Assembly (NCBI GenBank): GCA_027073945.1
Contig: JALTEL010000329.1
Span: 1-21,781, forward strand
Source: Caldifarciminota bacterium
GTDB lineage: Bacteria > WOR-3 > Hydrothermia > UBA1063 > CAJXJZ01
DNA: 21,781 nucleotides
Reading direction: 5' to 3'
This document shows positions 14,846 through 21,781 of the stretch, in pieces. Every line of letters starts with the position of its first letter. Within the stretch, counting starts at the first letter, position 1. The notes beneath the pieces are model-generated. The model saw nothing but the letters and a program-made list of their open reading frames with translations. It searched no databases and had not been told where the DNA came from. The position numbers were made by a program, and so were the translations under genes.

Positions 14846-16297
14846 CTTACATACACAATTTCATTTTATCCATTTCACCAGTATTATCTCGCTTTCATAT
14901 CCATCTTTTTTCTGCTAAAACTCATTGCATCCATTGAGCGTAAGGTCTTTTTAAAATTACTCTTTGTATTTTACCTGTTCTTTGCATTTCATACATGGTG
15001 GCTATTAAATATGGAGGTAGAGCCTTATGTTAGAAAATATCTTTATATAGGTATTGTACTGCTTCCATTATACATGGCTTCTTATTACGCCTTGTGGGGA
15101 TATATAGTGAAAAGGTGGAAGCAGGACAATATATTCGGAATTTTTTTGTTCCCATCACTATGGGTATTACTTGAATTTATACGTTCGGTCGGGTACCTCG
15201 GTTTTCCATGGATGAACCTTTATTATTCACAACTAAATAATTACCCTGTGATGTCTCTCAGTGCAATAGGTGGTGGCTATCTTATAAGTTTTTTAATAGT
15301 ATTTTTAAATGTATTGCTTTATAACGTGCTTAAAAAAGGTACGCCCAAATACATTTTTACTTATGTAATTAGTATTGTGGTAATTGTTACAGCAGGATTG
15401 GTTCAGCTCAAAAAACTATCAAATTTAAATCCTGCAGGATTCTTAAAAATAGCAGTGATGCAACCTGACATACTTCCAAGAGATGTTTATGACCCAAAAG
15501 AATGGGCAGAAACAAAGCGTGCATTTGAAAAGCTCAATAACTCAATCAAGGATTCTTTAAAGCTCATAATTTTTTCCGAGTCAGCCATACCTTCCTACTA
15601 CAGATTTTCCAGCAGAGCACGAGAACTGATAGAAACTATTTCGGACAAGCATTCAAGTTATGTACTTTTCGGGGCTCAAGACTACAGAAGAGTTAATAAC
15701 AAAGGGCATTATTTTAACACAGCTTTTCTCGTCAGGGGGGACTCAATTTACGACACTTATGACAAACAGCATCTTGTGCCTTTCGGAGAATGGTTACCGT
15801 TTGCAAATTATCTTCCATTTTTATCCAAAATAGATGTTGGTGAAGGTAATTACTCCCCTGGAAAATCAAAGCTTATACACATAGGTGGAAAAAAGTTTGG
15901 CGTGCTTATATGTTTTGAATCAATATTCCCCGAGATAGCAAGAAAATTTGCAAAAAAGGGCGCGGAATTCCTGGTTGTTATGACAAATGACGGTTGGTAC
16001 GGAAAATCGTTGGGACCAAAAGAACATTTTGAGATGTCCAGATTCAGAGCAGTCGAAACCGGGCGATATGTGGTAAGAGCCGCAAAAACTGGGATATCGG
16101 CCGTTATAACACCTACAGGGCATATAAAAAGGTATATAGGACTATTTAAAAAAGGTTTTTTTTCTTTTAATTTACCCATATTAAACTATAAAACAATTTA
16201 CAGCAGGATTGGAGATATTGCTGTTACAATCTCTCTGTTGATTGTTACGGCCTATCTGGTTTATAATAATATCATTAACAAAAAGAGGAGGATATAA
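14825..16297 (+). CDS. lnt: Apolipoprotein N-acyltransferase (start uncertain)
   Basis: Lnt adds the third acyl chain to lipoproteins in the inner membrane. The 490-residue protein has several hydrophobic segments in residues 1-205, then a nitrilase-like periplasmic domain and a final transmembrane helix (about 460-480). The catalytic triad is E252 (FSESA), K314 (YDKQHLVPFGEWLPF) and C363 (LICFES). The listed start is TTG, with no good ribosome site and inside a terminator hairpin. The same frame continues upstream with no stop to the binding-protein TAA (14786-14788). ATA codons at 14789 and 14804 are possible rare starts, and AGGAG at 14775-14779 is 9 nt before the first. The next internal Met is too late to keep the first helices. 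The family is secure; the N-terminus is not. Confidence 0.9.
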   Translation: MWAVLFFLTYTISFYPFHQYYLAFISIFFLLKLIASIERKVFLKLLFVFYLFFAFHTWWLLNMEVEPYVRKYLYIGIVLLPLYMASYYALWGYIVKRWKQDNIFGIFLFPSLWVLLEFIRSVGYLGFPWMNLYYSQLNNYPVMSLSAIGGGYLISFLIVFLNVLLYNVLKKGTPKYIFTYVISIVVIVTAGLVQLKKLSNLNPAGFLKIAVMQPDILPRDVYDPKEWAETKRAFEKLNNSIKDSLKLIIFSESAIPSYYRFSSRARELIETISDKHSSYVLFGAQDYRRVNNKGHYFNTAFLVRGDSIYDTYDKQHLVPFGEWLPFANYLPFLSKIDVGEGNYSPGKSKLIHIGGKKFGVLICFESIFPEIARKFAKKGAEFLVVMTNDGWYGKSLGPKEHFEMSRFRAVETGRYVVRAAKTGISAVITPTGHIKRYIGLFKKGFFSFNLPILNYKTIYSRIGDIAVTISLLIVTAYLVYNNIINKKRRI

Positions 16298-19104
16298 TGA
16301 GAAAAGTTGTAATTATGCTGTTCACCGCTGCATTATTGAGTGCTGCACAGAATGTAACGATAGAGGATATTCAAGGGCACCAGGATGACTCCCCTTATGC
16401 TGGTCAAACAGTGACAACCTCCGGAATAGTCACAGGAGTTTATGTAAATACAACACTTAGAGGCTTTTCACTTGAAATGAAACCCGGAGGACCATGGAGA
16501 GGCATTTTTGTATATACTGGCGGTTATCCAACTGTTGGAGAGGGAGATAGCGTTATGGTAACCGGCGGTGTAAGTGAATATTACGGAAAAACGGAACTTA
16601 GTGCAGATTCCGTTTACATATTGCAGAGCAATGTTCAGCTACCTGAGACGATGTTAGTAACAACAGGTAGTGCTCAGCAGGAACAATACGAAGGTGTTTT
16701 GGTACAGGTTGTCCATGCCATGTGTGATTCACTGCCAAACAGTTACGGAGAATGGTATATGCATGATTTTTCCGACACACTTCTTCAGGCAGATGACCTT
16801 GGATTTTCCGCAAATGGACAAGTAGTAGTGGGGCAGCGCTATAATGTGACAGGTTTTATTGATTACAGCTATGGAAGTTACAAAATTGAGCCGAGATATC
16901 AGGCAGATGTCACACATGATACATCCAATATTCCCCCTATCGTTAAAATACTGAGTGTCAATCCCTCCATGCCGGAATCCGATCAGAATCCCGTTGTAAC
17001 AGCTGTAGTAAGGGATGAGGACGGAACTATCACAGCTGACACGCTCTATACATCTCTTGACACATTTACCACCATTGATACATCCTTCATACCATATAAC
17101 GCATCAGGAGACACGGTAAATTTTTTACTTCCGAGGTATGCAACAGGGTCAGTTATATATTTCTTCATAAAGGCTTATGATGATAAAGGTGCTATAACTT
17201 ACAGTGATACAATGCAATATCTTGTTGACCCGGGCAATCAACTAATCCCCATATCATATCTGCACATACTTGACAATGACGGTGTAAGCGTTTTTAATGG
17301 AAAAACTGTGACCGTATGTGGAATAGCCACAGTTGCCGGAGAATTTGATAAGAAATACTATATTCAAGATAAAACAGGTGGTGTTGTTTTATATGGCCCT
17401 TCAGGCTCCATATACAAAGGGGACAGTATTGTTGCAACAGGCATTGTCGACCAGTACAGCGGCCTTGTTGAGCTGTCATACCCCACAACAACATCATATG
17501 GCCAGGGAGCACCTGTAAGCCCGAAAGTACTTACGATTTCTCAATTAAACACAGGTGGTGAAAAATACGAAGGCATGCTTGTCAGAATAAACAATGTCAC
17601 AACATCAAGCTCTTATTTCCCATCTAACAGCACAATTGACATAAGCGATAATTCAGGTACATTCACCCTTTATGTTGACAAAAACACAAATATAGCAGGT
17701 AAACCCATACCAGGCGGCCAGATGGATATCACAGGGGTTATTTCCCAGTATGACAGAGACGTGCCGTATAATAGCGGATACCAGATAATTCCAAGAAGTA
17801 ATGCCGATATCGAAGCCAGTGGGAATGGTTCGGGACTGGTGAGCTTTTCCCCACCATTCGGCCATAAAAATGATACTCTTGCTCTCACAATAATACTCAG
17901 GAAAGATAAAAGCCAGCTTGCTGCTGCCAGGTTTGCATTGAATGATTATATAAACAGCACGGACAGCATTACCGTGGAAAACGGTCAATATACCCTTGAT
18001 GCCCAATATCATTTAACTGTATACAATATCAGCTCTGATTCTGTTATCATTCATATCTATGGACTTTATCTGCCAGATACACTTGATTCTATTCCAATTC
18101 AGGTAAAAACGTCCACACAGGATACATTGAATCTCAATGAAACTCTTCAAAGCCCCATAAGCTTTTTTGTAACAACCCCGATTTTTGACGCCCAATTTCC
18201 CGGAAGCGACGGAGTCACTCCTCAAGATTCAGGTGAAATTAAAACCCTCGCAGGTGTTGTGGTAGGTCCCAACAGATTGTTTTCAAGTGAGCAAACAAAT
18301 CTATGGATACAGGACCAGACATCCGGCATTGAAATTTACTACTCATCTCCCATACAGGACTTTGACACAGGAGATGTTGTACTTGTCAAGGGGACAATAA
18401 CAGAATACAACGGGCTTACTGAAATATCACCCTCTGCTTCGGAAGATATAAGAAAAATTGGGAAGGTCCGCGCCATTCAACCTGCTACCCTTAATGAATC
18501 ACAGGGCATATCGGAGAATATGGAAGGCACTCTGCTTAAATTCAAGGGAGAAGTGGCACAGGCTCCGTACATGGCCGGAAGCGGATATGACCTATATGTA
18601 TGGAACGGAACAATCCCGATTACCGTTTACGTTTACACAAGTACGGGTATCAATCTCAACGGCATTCAAGCAGGGGATATGCTTGAAGTTACGGGCATTG
18701 CATCACAGTATGATAGTGATGCCCCTTATACAGATGGCTATCAGCTCATTCCAAGATTTCAATCCGACGTAGTAAAAACACAATCACAAGCAGGGGGATC
18801 TCCTTCACTTTCAGCAATTCCTAATGTGGTGGACAAAACAAACGGTGAAGTTGTTACAATAAATGTGGCAGGACCTGCGGATGCAAAATACAGATTAAGG
18901 CTTTTTGATTCAAGAGGCAGATTGATAAAGGATTTTTACAGTGGAACATTCAAAATGGGGCCTGCAAATGCGCAATGGCGTCTGGATGACAACAGGGGAG
19001 CCATTGTCAACATGGGATTGTACATTCTCCAATTGGAGGTTCAATCAGAAGACGGCAAGCTTACCAGGATAAACAAAACAATAGTTGTGACAAAGCCAAA
19101 ATAA
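16297..19104 (+). CDS. Large exported multi-OB-fold protein with a FlgD-like C-terminal domain
   Basis: A 935-residue protein with a signal peptide (about 1-17). GAGGAGG at 16285-16291 precedes the ATG, which overlaps the lnt stop (TAATG). Three regions carry paired OB-fold-like domains (about 20-208, 315-505 and 640-828), of the sort found at the N-terminus of secreted ExeM/YhcR-type nucleases: TIEDIQG, SGIVTGVY, GDSVMVTGGVSEYYGKTEL. A closing motif QYDxDxPYxxGYQ recurs at 484 and 804. Between them are an Ig-like stretch (about 213-310) and a cohesin-like beta stretch (about 510-615). Residues 840-935 resemble a FlgD Ig-like domain (WRLDDNRG, MGLYILQLEV). No nuclease or other catalytic domain is visible. 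It is likely a surface or extracellular binding protein; the ligand is unknown. Confidence 0.78.
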   Translation: MRKVVIMLFTAALLSAAQNVTIEDIQGHQDDSPYAGQTVTTSGIVTGVYVNTTLRGFSLEMKPGGPWRGIFVYTGGYPTVGEGDSVMVTGGVSEYYGKTELSADSVYILQSNVQLPETMLVTTGSAQQEQYEGVLVQVVHAMCDSLPNSYGEWYMHDFSDTLLQADDLGFSANGQVVVGQRYNVTGFIDYSYGSYKIEPRYQADVTHDTSNIPPIVKILSVNPSMPESDQNPVVTAVVRDEDGTITADTLYTSLDTFTTIDTSFIPYNASGDTVNFLLPRYATGSVIYFFIKAYDDKGAITYSDTMQYLVDPGNQLIPISYLHILDNDGVSVFNGKTVTVCGIATVAGEFDKKYYIQDKTGGVVLYGPSGSIYKGDSIVATGIVDQYSGLVELSYPTTTSYGQGAPVSPKVLTISQLNTGGEKYEGMLVRINNVTTSSSYFPSNSTIDISDNSGTFTLYVDKNTNIAGKPIPGGQMDITGVISQYDRDVPYNSGYQIIPRSNADIEASGNGSGLVSFSPPFGHKNDTLALTIILRKDKSQLAAARFALNDYINSTDSITVENGQYTLDAQYHLTVYNISSDSVIIHIYGLYLPDTLDSIPIQVKTSTQDTLNLNETLQSPISFFVTTPIFDAQFPGSDGVTPQDSGEIKTLAGVVVGPNRLFSSEQTNLWIQDQTSGIEIYYSSPIQDFDTGDVVLVKGTITEYNGLTEISPSASEDIRKIGKVRAIQPATLNESQGISENMEGTLLKFKGEVAQAPYMAGSGYDLYVWNGTIPITVYVYTSTGINLNGIQAGDMLEVTGIASQYDSDAPYTDGYQLIPRFQSDVVKTQSQAGGSPSLSAIPNVVDKTNGEVVTINVAGPADAKYRLRLFDSRGRLIKDFYSGTFKMGPANAQWRLDDNRGAIVNMGLYILQLEVQSEDGKLTRINKTIVVTKPK

Positions 19105-19110
19105 CACAGT

Positions 19111-20289
19111 ATGCAAGGCTTTGTTTATCCTGAATACAGAAGCAGGTCAATAGTCGAGGTTCCTAACACAATTCTAAAAGTATTCGGTTTCCCCGGATAT
19201 AGAGCATTGGATGAAAGCATAATCACCAGAAACTTTGAGGATATTAACAATGTTGTGCTGTTTATTATAGACGGATTGGGAAATAAACTGTACACTCAAT
19301 TACAAAAGCAAGATTCTCTTGCAGGATTCGGCAAGCTGCATCATAATTACATAACATCTGTCTTCCCTTCAACGACAGCTGCTGCTCTAACCTCCTTTGC
19401 ATCTGGGAAGCCGCCTTCCGAACATGGCATTCTGGGGTTCCGCATCTTTCTTGAGGACAGTTTCGACACTCTTAATACCATCTTTTACTATGTAGAAGGA
19501 CATAGGGAATGTGCCCCCCATATAGAGCCTGATGACCTTAAACCCACATTTTACATATACGAGCCATTAATGCGGGAAGGTTTTAAAGTTTACAGTCTTT
19601 TGAAACGTGAATACATAGGGTCACCATTTACAAAAATAATTTACGGTCTGCAGGAACCTATAGCACATGATAATATCGTAGACCTTATTATCGATGCTGC
19701 TGATATTTTAAAAAACAATCCCGGTGATAAGAAATTTCTGTCTCTTTATACCGCAGATGTTGACAGCATTTCACACATGTATGGTCCGTTTTCCAGCCAG
19801 GTTATGGCCTATATTAAAAACCTGGATAGCCTGCTTCTGCAATATTTGCTTCCTGCAATAAATTTCGATAATACCCTGCTTATTATAACAGCTGACCATG
19901 GTCATATAGAAACCGATGAAACCAATTCAATAAACCTATTTGAGGACCAATACGTTATGAAGCAAATTACCCAGTATCCTGCGGGCGAATCAAGAACAAT
20001 GTATTTTAAAGTGAAAAATGAAAAAGAATTTCTTGAGCATTTGATTGAAAAATACAACGATAAAGCGGAATTTTATCTATCGGGAGATGCTATTCAAAAA
20101 GGTATATTTGGTGGAGATGTGGAAAACCATTTTAAAAATAGATTGGGCGATGTAGTTGCAATAGCAAAAGACAGCTTTTATTTTACATACGAGAGAGAAA
20201 GGCATATAAGGCCGTTTGTAACTGGTAAAATAGGCAAACATGGAGGCATGAGTCTGGACGAAATGCTCGTTCCGCTCTTATGGAAATAA
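19111..20289 (+). CDS. Alkaline-phosphatase-superfamily hydrolase (nucleotide pyrophosphatase/phosphodiesterase type)
   Basis: A 392-residue soluble enzyme of the type I phosphodiesterase/nucleotide pyrophosphatase group, with no signal peptide. The two-metal site is complete: D54 (FIIDGLG), the nucleophile Thr in FPSTTAAA (T88 or T89), D218 and H222 (VDSISH), D262 and H263 (ADHGH), and H377 (GKHGG). It should hydrolyse phosphate mono- or diesters; the substrate is unknown. The ATG lies 6 nt after the previous stop and has no recognisable ribosome site, so it may depend on coupling. Its end overlaps the glycosyltransferase gene by 10 nt. That pairing may mean a role in envelope glycan or nucleotide-sugar handling, but this is inference. 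Confidence 0.85.
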   Translation: MQGFVYPEYRSRSIVEVPNTILKVFGFPGYRALDESIITRNFEDINNVVLFIIDGLGNKLYTQLQKQDSLAGFGKLHHNYITSVFPSTTAAALTSFASGKPPSEHGILGFRIFLEDSFDTLNTIFYYVEGHRECAPHIEPDDLKPTFYIYEPLMREGFKVYSLLKREYIGSPFTKIIYGLQEPIAHDNIVDLIIDAADILKNNPGDKKFLSLYTADVDSISHMYGPFSSQVMAYIKNLDSLLLQYLLPAINFDNTLLIITADHGHIETDETNSINLFEDQYVMKQITQYPAGESRTMYFKVKNEKEFLEHLIEKYNDKAEFYLSGDAIQKGIFGGDVENHFKNRLGDVVAIAKDSFYFTYERERHIRPFVTGKIGKHGGMSLDEMLVPLLWK

Positions 20290-21470
20290 AAAAGGCAAAA
20301 CTCTCAAACACAAAAAAAATTTTAATAGTAACCACTTCCTTCCCTTCTGATGAAAACGACACTGCAGGAATAGCCATAAAACAACTGGCCTGTGCAATGA
20401 AGAACATTGGTATGCATGTGGAGGTATTGTGCCCCAGCATTGGCTCAAAAGACGAAAAAGGAATTATATCTGGCATTAAAGTGCATAGATTCAGGTACTT
20501 TTTCAGGAAATATGAAATGCTCTTCGGAAGAGGTGGAGGTATCATGCCCATGTTAAAAAAACACCCGATATTGTACCTTGTACTTCCATTTGCAATAATT
20601 TCATTTATAATAGCCATTTTGAAAACATCCTCAAGGTTTGATGTGATGCAAATTGAATGGTCCGTAAATGGTCTTTTTGCCTTACCAGCCAGATTTCTTT
20701 CAGGTAAAAAAATGGTTGTTTCGCTACTGGGAAGTGATATGATGAAAGCACGAAGCTCACCATTGTTCAGATTGATAAACTCCATTGTGTTTAAGTCCTC
20801 AGACGCCGTAACTGCGGTAAGCAGAGCTTTGAGAGAAGAAGCACTGGAGCAGGGTTCTGAAAAAGAAAAAACTTTTTACCTGCCTTATGGATTATCTACG
20901 GAATTCCTGGGGAAACGCCCCGCATCATTTGAAAAGCCTTTTAAATTATTGTATGTTGGAAACTTAATTAAGTTAAAAAATGTTGATATAATCCTGAAGA
21001 CTATGAAGCTCTTACCTTCCTATTATACACTTACCATAGTGGGTGACGGACCGGATAAAGCGTACTTAGAAAATTTGTCCGCAGAACTTGGTATCAACAC
21101 CAGGGTAAAGTTTACAGGCAGATTGCCACACGACCAGATACCCGAAATCATGTCAGAGCACCATGCTCTGATACTTATAAGCCTATCAGAGGGCAAACCC
21201 AACGTAGTTTATGAGGCTATGGCATGCGGATTGTCTGTTGTGGTCTCAAACATCCCCGGAAGCAGAGAATATATTACAGATAAGGTAAACGGATTAGTAA
21301 TAGAACAGATAAATGAAAAACAACTGAAAAATGCACTTTTAACGTTATTTTCTTCCAAGGAGCTATATACGGAAATCTCCGACAATGCAAAGAGGTTTGC
21401 CCGGAAAAACAAAATTACATGGGAAGATACAGCGCGAATGTACAACAACATATATGCTAATTTACTGTAA
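20280..21470 (+). CDS. Family 4 (GT-B) glycosyltransferase
   Basis: A 396-residue retaining glycosyltransferase that moves a sugar from a nucleotide donor to an envelope glycan, lipid or small molecule. The N-terminal Rossmann lobe begins with KILIVTTSFPSDEN and a flexible Gly-containing loop. A hydrophobic stretch (about 97-113) may hold it to the membrane. The C-terminal lobe shows FKLLYVGNLIKLKN, IVGDGPDKAYLE, and the ExxxxxxxE motif of GT4 in SEGKPNVVYEAMACG. The start codon lies within the end of the phosphodiesterase gene (10 nt overlap), with no clear ribosome site, indicating coupling. Donor and acceptor cannot be read from sequence. Confidence 0.9.
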   Translation: MEIKKAKLSNTKKILIVTTSFPSDENDTAGIAIKQLACAMKNIGMHVEVLCPSIGSKDEKGIISGIKVHRFRYFFRKYEMLFGRGGGIMPMLKKHPILYLVLPFAIISFIIAILKTSSRFDVMQIEWSVNGLFALPARFLSGKKMVVSLLGSDMMKARSSPLFRLINSIVFKSSDAVTAVSRALREEALEQGSEKEKTFYLPYGLSTEFLGKRPASFEKPFKLLYVGNLIKLKNVDIILKTMKLLPSYYTLTIVGDGPDKAYLENLSAELGINTRVKFTGRLPHDQIPEIMSEHHALILISLSEGKPNVVYEAMACGLSVVVSNIPGSREYITDKVNGLVIEQINEKQLKNALLTLFSSKELYTEISDNAKRFARKNKITWEDTARMYNNIYANLL

Positions 21471-21481
21471 AACTTTACTAA

Positions 21482-21496
21482 AACAAAGACTTTGTT
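21482..21496. promoter_or_regulatory. 15-nt perfect palindrome touching the last promoter
   Basis: AACAAAG, a central A, then CTTTGTT. It overlaps the first two bases of the -35 box of the promoter at 21495. It could be an operator. It has no U run, and the loop would be too tight for a good terminator. Confidence 0.3.
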
Positions 21497-21523
21497 GAGT
21501 GGACTTGAATTTCAATTTATAAT
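21495..21523 (+). promoter_or_regulatory. Promoter of the last gene, probably giving a leaderless mRNA
   Basis: TTGAGT (21495-21500), 17 nt spacer, perfect TATAAT (21518-21523). The expected transcription start, about 7 nt after the -10 box, coincides with the ATG at 21530. Confidence 0.65.
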
Positions 21524-21529
21524 TTTAAT

Positions 21530-21781
21530 ATGAAGAATATAGGTTGGTTTTTGTTGGTAATTCTCCTTTTGCATTTAGGTCTGGATATCTATGCATACCA
21601 TTTTTATTACATTCCCGAAAGAGCCGAAATTTCAGCACTTATAAAAGAAAACAAAACACTAAAGGCAGATATTTTTGAAAAGTTGAAAAAGCTTAAAAAT
21701 CCTGTTGTGGATACTGTTTTTGTTAATTCAAAAACTACCGGCCAAAACAGACAGCCTCTGGATATGGCATTCCCCTTATCC
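21530..21781 (+). CDS. Membrane-anchored coiled-coil protein, N-terminal part only
   Basis: The frame is open for 84 codons from ATG 21530 to the window edge. Residues 4-22 form one hydrophobic segment, a signal anchor or signal peptide. They are followed by a charged, Lys/Glu-rich stretch (about 30-58) that could be a short coiled coil. That layout is common at the N-terminus of periplasmic M23-type peptidases and cell-division proteins, but no catalytic part is present here, so I do not assign a function. There is no ribosome site upstream; the TATAAT ends only 6 nt before the ATG. Confidence 0.6.
   Translation, partial: MKNIGWFLLVILLLHLGLDIYAYHFYYIPERAEISALIKENKTLKADIFEKLKKLKNPVVDTVFVNSKTTGQNRQPLDMAFPLS

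Noticed and set aside
21476..21500. Terminator after the glycosyltransferase gene
   Set aside because: The palindrome leaves too small a loop for a stable stem and no U run follows.

Overview
The window is a 21.8 kb, AT-rich, gene-dense stretch of a bacterial chromosome, and every confident gene is on the + strand. The organism looks Gram-negative: it has apolipoprotein N-acyltransferase, a lipoprotein and several exported proteins with FlgD/T9SS-like C-terminal tails. Five promoter-like sequences fit a TTGA-type -35, a 17 nt spacer and a TATAAT-type -10, and many genes have good AAGGAGG-type ribosome sites. That promoter style argues against Bacteroidota. The mix of exported beta-rich proteins with FlgD-like tails, heavily overlapping operons and a fused FTCD suggests a poorly sampled phylum (WOR-3/Stahlbacteria-, Cloacimonadota- or similar type). 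This placement is inference and weak.

Layout. 1-335: the last codons of an unrecognised gene, a tiny ORF and a tRNA promoter. 336-567: a tRNA-Pro, tRNA-Arg, tRNA-His cluster. 642-9834: one apparent ten-gene operon with gaps of at most 3 nt and several overlaps. Its genes are an exported 54-residue-repeat protein, a PerR-like regulator, an exported phospholipase-D-fold protein, a soluble GAF histidine kinase, a class III aminotransferase, a LuxE-like acyl-activating enzyme, a LuxC-like acyl reductase, QueD, QueE and an exported DUF192 protein. 9841-13756: tRNA-Gln, bifunctional FTCD, a lipoprotein and CysS. 13759-14845: an orphan NMT1-like binding protein with its own promoter and terminator. 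14825-21470: Lnt, a 935-residue OB-fold protein, an alkaline-phosphatase-superfamily hydrolase and a family 4 glycosyltransferase. From 21495: a promoter and the start of a membrane-anchored coiled-coil protein cut by the window edge.

Most interesting are two things. First, the translationally coupled aminotransferase-LuxE-LuxC trio could activate a carboxylate, reduce it to an aldehyde and aminate it to a primary amine; it sits directly after a sensor kinase with no response regulator. Second, at the binding-protein/lnt junction the two reading frames are the same and are separated by a single TAA, and a terminator hairpin covers the apparent lnt start. QueD and QueE supply early steps of queuosine synthesis, and tRNA-His(GTG), a queuosine-type tRNA, lies at the start of the same region. 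No CRISPR array, insertion sequence or prophage was seen.
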